A DNA stretch of 64,000 bases from Rhodopseudomonas boonkerdii. GTDB taxonomy: Bacteria; Pseudomonadota; Alphaproteobacteria; Rhizobiales; Xanthobacteraceae. Location of the stretch: contig NZ_CP036537.1 of the NCBI RefSeq assembly GCF_021184025.1, positions 2,170,001-2,234,000 of the forward strand, read 5' to 3'. Position 1 is the first letter of the stretch; each line of letters opens with the position of its first letter. The notes under the pieces are model-generated. The model searched no databases and was not told the DNA's origin. It saw only the letters and a program-made list of their open reading frames with translations. Of this stretch, positions 10,126-16,678 are shown one piece after another. A program made the position numbers and the translations under genes.

Positions 10126-10175
10126 TTGAATCAAAACCTTCAGGGGGTGATTCAACACCTTCAGAGATTGAATCA
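10126..10175 (+). promoter_or_regulatory. 21-base-period repeats with alternating inverted sites in the trmJ-like leader
   Basis: TTGAATCA (10126-10133), TGATTCAA (10148-10155) and TTGAATCA (10168-10175) alternate orientation at near-exact 21-base spacing, with CTTCAG in both spacers. The middle copy can pair perfectly over 8 bases with either flanking copy, giving two mutually exclusive hairpins. The third copy ends 14 bases before the start codon at 10190. Each copy contains a GANTC site (10128, 10149, 10170), the target of the CcrM methylase of alphaproteobacteria. A regulatory role is inferred only. Confidence 0.55.
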
Positions 10176-10189
10176 GAAAGTGAAGAGCG

Positions 10190-11404
10190 ATGTCCGGTTC
10201 AGGCACCGACCACACAAAGGCCCATGTAGAGCTGACAGGCCCCGTCGTCATTCTGGTCGAGCCGCAGCTCGGCGAGAATATCGGCACCGCCGCGCGCGCC
10301 ATGGGCAATTTCGGCCTGACCCGCCTGCGCCTGGTGAAGCCGCGCGACGGCTGGCCCAATGTCCACGCCCAGCGTGCGGCCTCCGGCGCCGACCACGTGC
10401 TGAACGCCGTCGAGATCTTCGACACGGTGGAGGCGGCGGTGGCCGACTGCACCCTGCTTTACGCCACCACCGCCCGCGCTCATGACCAGGCCAAGCCGGT
10501 GGTCGCCCCCGATGCCGCCGCCGCCGAGACCATCGCCCATATCAGGACGGGCGCCACCGCCGGCATCCTGTTCGGCCGCGAGCGCTATGGCCTGCAGAAC
10601 GAGGAAGTGGCCCTCGCCAACCGGATCATGACCTTCCCGGTCAATCCCGGCTTCTCCTCGCTGAACCTCGCCCAGGCGGTGCTGCTCTGCGCCTATGAAT
10701 GGTTCAAGCAGGCGACCGGCAACGCGCTGCCTTACGCCATGCCCGAGCGCTCCGAGCGCGCCTCGCAGCACCAGATGGGCACCTTCTTCGACAATCTGGT
10801 CGCCGAGCTCGACAAGGTCGAGTTCCTGCGCCCGCCGGAGAAGCGCGACACCATGCTGGTGAACCTGCGCAACATCTTTACCCGCATGGAGCCGTCCAAG
10901 CAGGACATGCACACGCTGCACGGCGTGGTGATGGCCATCGCCGAGGGCCGCAAGGGCCCGGCCAAGGGCGGCGTGCTCGACGGCGAACAGGCCACGCGCC
11001 TGCGCGCGCTGCTGGCCGAACACGGTCGCGGCGCCAAGGAGCACGAGAGCGGCACCGTCCGCGGCCTCGCCCGCATGCTCCGCCGCAACCCCACCGATGC
11101 CGAGCGGATTTTGTGGGAGCATCTGCGCGCCGACCGCCGCTTTGCAGGCCAGTTCAAGCGCCAGACCCCGGTGGGCCGCCACATCCCGGATTTCGTCAGT
11201 TTCCCGGAGCGCATCGCGGTGGAGCTGGTGAACCCGGACGAAACCGAGGTGATCGTGGCGGACCGCGCCTCGCGAAAAGCCTGGCTGGAGGAGCGCGGCT
11301 ACCGCGTGCTGGCGATCCGTGCGGATGACGTGACGCGGGATATCGCGCCGGAGCTCGACCGGCTGGCCGCACTGCTGGACAGCGGGATGCCCGGGCAGGG
11401 GTAA
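10190..11404 (+). CDS. TrmJ-type tRNA methyltransferase (SPOUT) fused to a DUF559 endonuclease-like domain
   Basis: Residues 1 to about 250 form a TrmH/TrmJ SPOUT methyltransferase: motif 1 NIGTAARAMGNFG (30-42), motif 2 ILFGRERYGLQNEE and motif 3 NPGFSSLNLAQAV. The family 2'-O-methylates a ribose in the tRNA anticodon loop (position 32 in E. coli TrmJ, which is about 246 residues). From about residue 294 a second domain follows, RMLRRNPTDAERILWEHLR...GRHIPDF, matching DUF559 (PD-(D/E)XK/Vsr-like). It keeps Asp334 and Glu345, but the usual DGGQH after the Glu is replaced by NPDET, so nuclease activity is doubtful. One uninterrupted frame joins the two. GAAGAG at 10181-10186 is a plausible ribosome-binding site. 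Confidence 0.88.
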   Translation: MSGSGTDHTKAHVELTGPVVILVEPQLGENIGTAARAMGNFGLTRLRLVKPRDGWPNVHAQRAASGADHVLNAVEIFDTVEAAVADCTLLYATTARAHDQAKPVVAPDAAAAETIAHIRTGATAGILFGRERYGLQNEEVALANRIMTFPVNPGFSSLNLAQAVLLCAYEWFKQATGNALPYAMPERSERASQHQMGTFFDNLVAELDKVEFLRPPEKRDTMLVNLRNIFTRMEPSKQDMHTLHGVVMAIAEGRKGPAKGGVLDGEQATRLRALLAEHGRGAKEHESGTVRGLARMLRRNPTDAERILWEHLRADRRFAGQFKRQTPVGRHIPDFVSFPERIAVELVNPDETEVIVADRASRKAWLEERGYRVLAIRADDVTRDIAPELDRLAALLDSGMPGQG

Positions 11405-11410
11405 TTCTCT

Positions 11411-11556
11411 TGTCCCGGACGCGATGCGGCATGCTGATGCCGCTTCGCCGAGCCGGGACCGTGACGGGCGATGGCGTTTGATGCGGTCCCGGTTCTGCGC
11501 AGCAGCACTTGCGGCGAAGCTGCGCTTTGCCTGAGTGCTGCAGCGCGCCCGGGACA
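11411..11556. repeat. Family A palindromic repeat, copy 1
   Basis: Begins TGTCCCGGACGCGATGCGGC and ends CGCGCCCGGGACA, with an internal CCGGGACCG/CGGTCCCGG inverted pair, so it can fold into a branched hairpin. Copies recur at 11640, 24533 and 29123. It lies 6 bases after the trmJ-like stop. Together with copy 2 it fills most of the 399-base gap before the next gene. Confidence 0.88.
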
Positions 11557-11561
11557 GAGTG

Positions 11562-11635
11562 ATGACGCAAGAGCAGCGGTCATCGGAAATCGGGTGGCGG
11601 CCCTGCTGGGCAGCGGGATGCCGGGGAAGGGCTAG
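11562..11635 (+). pseudogene. Duplicated 3' tail of the TrmJ-DUF559 gene
   Basis: This stretch repeats, with mismatches and a shorter left part, the last roughly 70 bases of the gene ending at 11404. In frame it reads VAALLGSGMPGKG followed by TAG, against LAALLDSGMPGQG followed by TAA. Each tail is followed 4-6 bases later by a family A repeat, so a unit of about 230 bases (gene tail plus repeat) is present twice in tandem. It cannot encode a protein alone. Confidence 0.7.
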
Positions 11636-11639
11636 CTCT

Positions 11640-11762
11640 TGTCCCGGACGCGATGCGGCATGCTTATGCCGCTTCGCAGGGCCGGGACCGTGACGGGCGA
11701 CGGCGTTTGCGACGGTCCCGGTTCTGCGCAGCAGCGTTGCACGCTGCAGCGCGCCCGGGACA
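11640..11762. repeat. Family A palindromic repeat, copy 2
   Basis: Same element as at 11411, with TGTCCCGGACGCGATGCGGC at the left and GCGCCCGGGACA at the right, but shorter in its right half. It lies 229 bases after copy 1, within a tandem duplication that includes the end of the preceding gene. Confidence 0.88.
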
Positions 11763-11803
11763 TAGTGGAAGCTCCATAAAAACAAAACCGGGAGACCCGC
11801 CTC

Positions 11804-12622
11804 ATGCCCCTCTCCACCGCCGAGAAGCACGCCCGTTTCCGCAAGCTGCACGAGAGTGGCTGCTTCGTCCTCCCCAATCCCTGGGATGTCGGCTCCGCCC
11901 GCTATCTCGCCCATTGCGGCTTCAAGGCGCTGGCCTCCACCTCGGCCGGCTATGCCTGGTCCACCGGCCGCCCCGACAACAAGGTCACGGCCGACGATGT
12001 CATCGCCCACCTGAAGGACCTCTCCGCCGCCACCGACCTGCCGGTGAATGCCGATTTCGAGAACGGCTTTGCCGATGACCCCGCCGGCGTCGCCGCCCAT
12101 GTCGCCCGCGCCGCGGCGAGCGGCATCTCCGGCCTGTCCATCGAGAATTCCACCGGCCGCGCGGACCAGCCGCTCTATGACGACCGGCTGGCGGTGGAGC
12201 GCATCAAGGCCGCCCGCGCCGCCATCGATGGTGTCGATCCCGCCGTCATGCTGGTGGCGCGCTGCGAAGGTTTTCTGCATGGCGAGCGCGACCTGAAGAA
12301 GACCACCGCGCGGCTCATCGCCTTTGCCGGGGCCGGCGCCGATTGCCTCTATGCGCCCGGCGTCGCCAGCGATGAGGAGATCACCACGCTGGTGACCGCG
12401 CTGGGCGGCAAGCCGCTCAATGTGCTCACCATCAAGCCGACCATGACCGTGCAGCATCTGGCCTCCCTCGGCGTGCGTCGAATCTCGGTCGGCGGCGCAC
12501 TGGCGCGTGTGGCCTGGGCGGGGTTCATGCAGGCCGCGCAGGAGATCGCCGGGCAGGGGACGTTTACGAGCTTTGCGCATGGGGCGAAGGGCGGGGAGTT
12601 GAATAAGCTGTTCAGTGCGTAG
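11804..12622 (+). CDS. Isocitrate lyase/PEP mutase family protein
   Basis: A 272-residue single-domain TIM-barrel protein of the ICL/PEP-mutase superfamily, acting on C-C or C-P bonds next to an oxalate-like group (relatives include 2-methylisocitrate lyase, oxaloacetate decarboxylase and PEP phosphonomutase). Visible are FVLPNPWDVGSARY near the N-terminus, STSAGYAW, the metal-site loop VNADFENGF, and later IENSTG and ARCEGF. The KKCGH motif of true isocitrate lyase is absent. Substrate is not determinable. The start follows an AACCGGGAGACCCGCCTC leader with a usable GGGAG. A diverged, broken copy of the last 90 or so codons lies downstream at 14330-14618. Confidence 0.9.
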   Translation: MPLSTAEKHARFRKLHESGCFVLPNPWDVGSARYLAHCGFKALASTSAGYAWSTGRPDNKVTADDVIAHLKDLSAATDLPVNADFENGFADDPAGVAAHVARAAASGISGLSIENSTGRADQPLYDDRLAVERIKAARAAIDGVDPAVMLVARCEGFLHGERDLKKTTARLIAFAGAGADCLYAPGVASDEEITTLVTALGGKPLNVLTIKPTMTVQHLASLGVRRISVGGALARVAWAGFMQAAQEIAGQGTFTSFAHGAKGGELNKLFSA

Positions 12623-12623
12623 C

Positions 12624-12762
12624 CGTAGGGCGGATGAGCCAACGGGTCGCGCGAACGCGCGCCCGATGATGAACTCCGCGTCATCCGCCGCGGAGTCTCC
12701 ACCATGAATTCGGCTGACGGATTACGCCTGACGGATTACGCCTTCGGCTCATCCGCTCTACG
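12624..12762. repeat. Family B palindromic repeat, copy 1
   Basis: Starts CGTAGGGCGGATGAG two bases after the stop codon and ends with the near reverse complement CTCATCCGCTCTACG. Internal GGCTGACGGATTACG segments are partly duplicated. Shorter copies occur at 30673 and 45826. Confidence 0.82.
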
Positions 12763-12851
12763 TACCGAGTACACCTCTCACCATTGCCCCCGATCGGGCT
12801 GCGCATTGGCAGAAATGCCCATTTGCGATACGCTGTGCTCCAGCGGAACCC

Positions 12852-13127
12852 ATGACCATGCCGACACGCCACATCCATCTGACGGACGAGCAGGACGCCT
12901 TTGTCGAGGAGGTTGTCCGCGCGGGCAGATATGAGAACGCCTCCGAGGCGATGCGCGATGCGGTGCGCGGCTTGCAGCATCGCATTCAGGCAGACGAACT
13001 GAAGCTTGATCTGCTGCGCACGCAGCTACAGGCCGGGCTCGACGCGCTGGAAAACGGACGTTTCACCGAGGTGGGTGACGCCGATCTCGATGCCACTTTG
13101 GACGACCTCGCCCCGCCGACGCGGTGA
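12852..13127 (+). CDS. ParD-family antitoxin
   Basis: A 91-residue ribbon-helix-helix antitoxin of a type II toxin-antitoxin pair. The N-terminal strand THRHIHLTDEQ-like segment (MPTRHIHLTDEQDAFVEE) would contact DNA, and GRYENASEAMRDAVRG is the typical ParD helix region (G-x-Y-x-N-A-S-E). The acidic C-terminal tail (EVGDADLDATLDDLAPP) would wrap and neutralise the toxin. The stop is 3 bases before the toxin start, so the two are surely co-transcribed, and the antitoxin presumably represses the shared promoter. An alternative ATG two codons later cannot be excluded. The pair lies between a gene and a broken duplicate of its 3' end, in a likely inserted segment. Confidence 0.88.
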   Translation: MTMPTRHIHLTDEQDAFVEEVVRAGRYENASEAMRDAVRGLQHRIQADELKLDLLRTQLQAGLDALENGRFTEVGDADLDATLDDLAPPTR

Positions 13128-13130
13128 GCC

Positions 13131-13478
13131 ATGGCGCGCTACCGCCTTTCCGAACCGGCGAAGGCGGATATTGCGGCGATCTTGCGCACCAGTGAAACCA
13201 TGCACGGCGCCGACGCGCGCCTGCGCTATCGCGCATTGCTGACGGCGGCGCTGCGGCGCATTGCAGTCCGCCCGACTGTATCCGTAAGTGTCGATTGCAG
13301 CGATCTGTTTGCCGGCCTGCGCAGCTATCACATCCGCCACAGCCGCAACCACAGTCGTGAGGCTCCAGTCGGTCACCCCGTTCATGTGATTTTCTATCGC
13401 ACGCAAGGCGCGGGGATCATCGAGGTCGTCCGGGTGCTGCATGAGCGAATGCTGCCGGGGCGGCATGTTGGTGGCTGA
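13131..13478 (+). CDS. ParE/RelE-family toxin
   Basis: A 115-residue RelE/ParE-superfamily toxin, the partner of the upstream antitoxin. It starts MARYRLSEPAKADIAAILRTS, the usual first strand and helix of ParE. It carries GLRSYHIRHSRN in the central strands and VHVIFYRTQGAGIIEVVRVLHERM at the C-terminus, all typical of ParE (known members poison DNA gyrase; RelE relatives cleave mRNA). Catalytic residues of ribonucleolytic RelE proteins are not evident, so a gyrase-type role is favoured by family but untested. It is slightly longer than the usual 95-105 residues. Its start is 3 bases after parD, without a strong separate ribosome-binding site. Confidence 0.86.
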   Translation: MARYRLSEPAKADIAAILRTSETMHGADARLRYRALLTAALRRIAVRPTVSVSVDCSDLFAGLRSYHIRHSRNHSREAPVGHPVHVIFYRTQGAGIIEVVRVLHERMLPGRHVGG

Positions 13479-13568
13479 GCGTGCAGCAAATGAGGCGATG
13501 AGCCAATTGCGAAAGATAGTCGCGCCGCTATAGGCTGAAGCCCGTTTGGCCTCGGTGCTTTGCAGCAG

Positions 13569-14219
13569 ATGGAAAAGAGAAAGAAGTTACTTTCCGAGCT
13601 CGCCCATCGCCTTGTCGTGACGTTGCCGGACCGAACGGCCCGCGTCGCCATCGATGGCGTCGACGGGGCCGGAAAAACGACATTCGCCGATGAACTGGCG
13701 AGCCTCGTCGCGGCCGAGGGACGACCGGTCATTCGCGCATCAGTCGACGGATTTCATCATCCCAGATCGGTCAGGTATCAGCGGGGACGGCATTCGCCGG
13801 AGGGCTTCTTTGCGGATTCTTACGACTACGCGGCATTGAAGCGATGTCTGTTGGATCCGCTGAGCCCCGGTGGTTCACGCCGGTATCGCCGGGCATTCTT
13901 CGATCATGTGAGCGACGCGTTCGTGCCTGCCAGCGATCAGGAGGCGGACCCATCTTCCGTCCTGCTGCTAGACGGCATCTTTCTGCATCGGCCCGAATTG
14001 CTCAGCTACTGGGACGCTTCGGTCTTCCTCCGAACCGACTTTGCCGTGTCCGTCGCGCGGTGCGCTTCGCGCGATGGTTCATCACCGGACCCTGAAGCGC
14101 CATCCAACAGGCGCTATGTTGAGGGCCAGCGGCTTTATCTCCGAAGCTGCCAACCGGAAGCGAAGGCCACGGTCGTGATTGATTACAACGACGTTTCGGC
14201 GCCTTCGATCGTCACCTGA
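13569..14219 (+). CDS. Uridine kinase-like P-loop kinase
   Basis: A 216-residue P-loop kinase with Walker A GVDGAGKTT close to the N-terminus, then ASVDGFHHPRSVRYQRG, the nucleoside-site region of uridine kinase/phosphoribulokinase-like proteins. A Walker B-like strand VLLLDGIFLHRPEL and a C-terminal segment RYVEGQRLYL follow. Stand-alone proteins of this type are annotated as uridine kinases, but substrates have rarely been tested. The ATG at 13569 was chosen over an in-frame TTG at 13560. It stands alone between the toxin-antitoxin pair and a gene fragment, so a role in pyrimidine salvage is only a family inference. Confidence 0.8.
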   Translation: MEKRKKLLSELAHRLVVTLPDRTARVAIDGVDGAGKTTFADELASLVAAEGRPVIRASVDGFHHPRSVRYQRGRHSPEGFFADSYDYAALKRCLLDPLSPGGSRRYRRAFFDHVSDAFVPASDQEADPSSVLLLDGIFLHRPELLSYWDASVFLRTDFAVSVARCASRDGSSPDPEAPSNRRYVEGQRLYLRSCQPEAKATVVIDYNDVSAPSIVT

Positions 14220-14329
14220 ACGGTGAGGTCGGAGATGGCTCGTTGAGTTTACGTCCTGGCCGGCCCTGCGGCTATCACTCACGGTGCCGCGTCTGGTTGT
14301 ATTTTTGATGCGGATCGTCGTCTTCTGAG

Positions 14330-14618
14330 GCCGATGTCGATTGCCTCTGCGCCCGGCGTCGCCTCAGATGAGGAGATCACCACGCTGGTGACGGCGCTGG
14401 GCGGCAAGCCGCTCAACGTGCTCACTGTGCAGCCGACCATGACCGTGCGGCATCTGGCAAGTCTCGGCGTCCGCTGCATCAGCGTCGGCGGCTCACTGGC
14501 GCGTGTGGCCTGGGCCGGGTTCATGGGGGCGGCACAGAAGATTGCCGGGCAGGGGACGTTCACGAGTTTTGCGAATGGGGCGAAGGGCGGGGAGTTGAAT
14601 AAGTTGTTTAGTGCTTAG
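14330..14618 (+). pseudogene. Displaced 3' fragment of an ICL/PEP-mutase family gene
   Basis: About 290 bases matching the 3' end (about 12332-12622) of the intact gene at 11804, ending at an equivalent stop (GELNKLF then SA). Two bases are missing early in the fragment (CTCTGCG against CTCTATGCG), so the upstream part is out of frame. From APGVASDEEITTLV onward the frame is intact, with scattered substitutions (TVQPTM for TIKPTM, RCISVGGS for RRISVGGA). An ATG at 14334 could open a short frame but lacks the active-site half of the protein. The two copies are direct repeats enclosing the ParDE and kinase genes. Confidence 0.85.
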
Positions 14619-14741
14619 CCAAAATTTTCACTCCAGGCGAATCTAAGTAACGTGTTCGAGAACGTTTGCCTCGATCACAATAGGGTTCGATGAGTTGCAG
14701 CGGCTTACCTGCCTTCCAGTATCAAACGGAATATTGCTTGA

Positions 14742-15527
14742 TTACTGAGGTGAGCGAAGCATCGAGAAACGTCCACCGAATGTGCGAACTATCTGAATGA
14801 ACGCGCCATTCGGTATGTCTGGTGTTCCTTGTTTTTTTGTCACCCATGCCCAAGCACTATCTCTTGTGGTAACCCAAATGCTCCCCGAGCCGTCAAAATT
14901 GTCTACCATGATCTCGCCGTTCGGAATTTGTACGGCTTGATGAAATCGTATAGCGCGATCGGTAGCTAAGTACTGACCGAAGGCAATGTGTTCTTGCTTG
15001 GCAATTAGCTTGCCATCTACTTCAACAGCTTGAACACCGGTAGACGAATTAAAGGCCGAGACTGTCAGTAGCTGAACTTCGTGCGATCGTAGCGAAATTT
15101 CCCAATCTCGATGACGTTTGTTCGCTACAACAGCTACGGTGCGAGGAACGGTAAGTAAGAAAGTTCTGATCTGACTGCGGTCTATAGAAAGAGCTTTCGA
15201 AAGAACGGAAATGCAATCAGGTTGCGGCGTCCCATATCGAAAAGTTCGGATCTGTGGAAGAACGTGTCCTTCCAGCGAATGTGAGACGAGTTCAACTTCA
15301 ATAACAAACCAGTGTGAAAGGTCTTTCGCGACAAGCGCGATGTCGGGGCGGGAAACATTGTCTTCTAGTCTGAATGTTCCGCCAAATGGGAAGCAATGAT
15401 GTTGCGGATAAATGCACATCAGAGCTTTGGCGACAATTAGTTCGAATTCGGTCTCTAAAGCCGCGTCTGGGTCCCAGATCTCAAATAGATTTGAGGGAGC
15501 GCATTCGCCAAAAAGTATTGTTGTCAT
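14742..15527 (-). CDS. Putative PD-(D/E)XK-like nuclease of a restriction/defence operon
   Basis: A 261-residue protein, last gene of a four-gene operon; its start overlaps the helicase stop by 4 bases. I cannot name a family with certainty. Its first 100 residues fit a PD-(D/E)XK layout: a helix with ETEFELIVAKAL (Glu25/Glu27), then RPDIALVAKD (Pro61-Asp62), then a hydrophobic strand with FVIEVEL, where Glu77-x-Glu79 stands in place of the usual Glu-x-Lys. HSLEGHVLPQIRTFRYG follows, plausibly the next helix. The C-terminal half (about 170-261) has alternating hydrophobic strands and could be a recognition domain. Composition is low-GC for this genome (15001-15060 has 28 G+C of 60). Nuclease activity is inferred from fold pattern and operon context. 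Confidence 0.65.
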   Translation of the reverse strand: MTTILFGECAPSNLFEIWDPDAALETEFELIVAKALMCIYPQHHCFPFGGTFRLEDNVSRPDIALVAKDLSHWFVIEVELVSHSLEGHVLPQIRTFRYGTPQPDCISVLSKALSIDRSQIRTFLLTVPRTVAVVANKRHRDWEISLRSHEVQLLTVSAFNSSTGVQAVEVDGKLIAKQEHIAFGQYLATDRAIRFHQAVQIPNGEIMVDNFDGSGSIWVTTRDSAWAWVTKKQGTPDIPNGAFIQIVRTFGGRFSMLRSPQ

Positions 15528-16675
15528 GCGCGGCTCCAGTTGACGACGGCGACGCCTTCTAGCTCGCGTTCCTCTGAACGCAAACGAGCGATTTCTGGTT
15601 CTGTCGCAACAAGGCTATAGACAGTTGCTGCCGACTTGCCCTTGACTGGTCGCAGGACTCTTCCGAGACGCTGGATACGTTGTCGCCGCGTTGCGGTGCT
15701 CGCAGCAATGATGCCAATTTCAGTTTCGGGAACGTTGAACCCCTCGTCTAGTGCTCTGCATGTGATGAGAACATCAAGTTCGCCCTGTCGGTACGCTGAA
15801 AGTACCTCGGCTCTTTGCCGTAATTTCATCTTGGAATGATAGACGCCAGAGCGCAACTTTGCTTCGCTTAGTACCTCTTGGATCACGTTGCATGCTTCTA
15901 TGTCTTCGTGAAATATAATTGTCCGGTAGCCCTTGTGCGCTAGCACTAACCGAAGCGCTAAACGAATTCTGTTTACGCTAAGGTTGAGTACGCGGGCGCG
16001 TTTCAGCAGTAGAGCGATGGTGCGCTCGTCTTCTGCGTCGCTACTGTAGGCTCTTCCTATAGCCTTCGTCAGCTTGTCGTACTCTGCTTGGCGCTCAGGT
16101 TCGAGATCGAAGATCACGTTCCTGAGTTCAAAAGGAACGATTACTTGGTCACGTAACGCGTCCTTGTAAGTATATCGAAATATTATGTTTCCTAGTTTTG
16201 GTATTAGGACTTCTTCCAGCCCTTCGTCGTAAGGTCTTTCTGGTGTGGCTGATAATCCAAGTGTTGCGATCGGTCTTCCCTCGAGCGCGGCTCTAAACTT
16301 TTTGCTGGCTGCCTTGTGGCACTCGTCGACAATCAGGAAATATGGCTGAGTTACATTTCGAAGATCTAGCTTCGACGCGCTATTGAGAACTGCGAGATTT
16401 ACGGTGCCGCTGCGAATTCTTCCTGAGGAAGCCACTAGATTTATGTCATCTAATGAGATGCCAAAAAACGAGGCCGCCTCCTCCCACCATTGGTCGAGTA
16501 AGGCAACGGTCGGCACAATAACGAGCGTGGTATCTATTTTTAGATGTCGGATACAAGACAGAGCAAATATTGTTTTGCCGCCACCAGTTACGACTTCAAC
16601 GATTCCACGGTTGCCTGCTCCCTCCCAAAGTGCGAGCGCCTCAATCTGCCAAGAGCGAAGTGAGAAGTTGCTCAC
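15524..16675 (-). CDS. SF2 DEAD/DEAH-type helicase of a restriction/defence operon
   Basis: A 383-residue superfamily 2 helicase/translocase close to the XPB/type III-restriction branch. It has an early Q-motif-like LRSWQIEAL, Walker A TGGGKT (30-35), motif Ia VPTVALLDQW, DECH box (117-120), motif III SATPER (142-147), a second RecA-like domain with TIIFHEDIEACNVI and CRALDEGFNVPE, and motif VI QRIQRLGRVLRP (332-343). There is no extra nuclease or DNA-recognition domain, so it is a minimal motor. The start is GTG at 16675, 3 bases after the ATPase stop. It presumably translocates or remodels DNA for the neighbouring ATPase and nuclease-like protein. Family assignment is firm; the role is inferred. 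Confidence 0.9.
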   Translation of the reverse strand: MSNFSLRSWQIEALALWEGAGNRGIVEVVTGGGKTIFALSCIRHLKIDTTLVIVPTVALLDQWWEEAASFFGISLDDINLVASSGRIRSGTVNLAVLNSASKLDLRNVTQPYFLIVDECHKAASKKFRAALEGRPIATLGLSATPERPYDEGLEEVLIPKLGNIIFRYTYKDALRDQVIVPFELRNVIFDLEPERQAEYDKLTKAIGRAYSSDAEDERTIALLLKRARVLNLSVNRIRLALRLVLAHKGYRTIIFHEDIEACNVIQEVLSEAKLRSGVYHSKMKLRQRAEVLSAYRQGELDVLITCRALDEGFNVPETEIGIIAASTATRRQRIQRLGRVLRPVKGKSAATVYSLVATEPEIARLRSEERELEGVAVVNWSRA

Positions 16676-16678
16676 AAA

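Noticed and set aside
10123..10485. Small frame beginning with a heptad-like repeat (MLNQNLQGVIQHLQRLNQ)
   Set aside because: The repeat reflects the 21-base DNA period. The frame then runs out of phase through the methyltransferase gene and has no conserved continuation.
10199..12580. 793-residue minus-strand frame across the TrmJ-like gene, repeats and ICL-like gene
   Set aside because: It runs through two genes and two palindromic repeats on the other strand and contains no recognisable domain.
12624..12762. Possible CRISPR-like or att repeat array after the ICL-like gene
   Set aside because: The repeated GACGGATTACG segments are part of a palindromic repeat found at two other places; there are no regularly spaced units or cas genes.
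14334..14618. Short intact ICL/PEP-mutase-like gene of 94 residues
   Set aside because: It lacks the metal-site and substrate loops, and a 2-base deletion puts its left part out of frame, so it is called a fragment.
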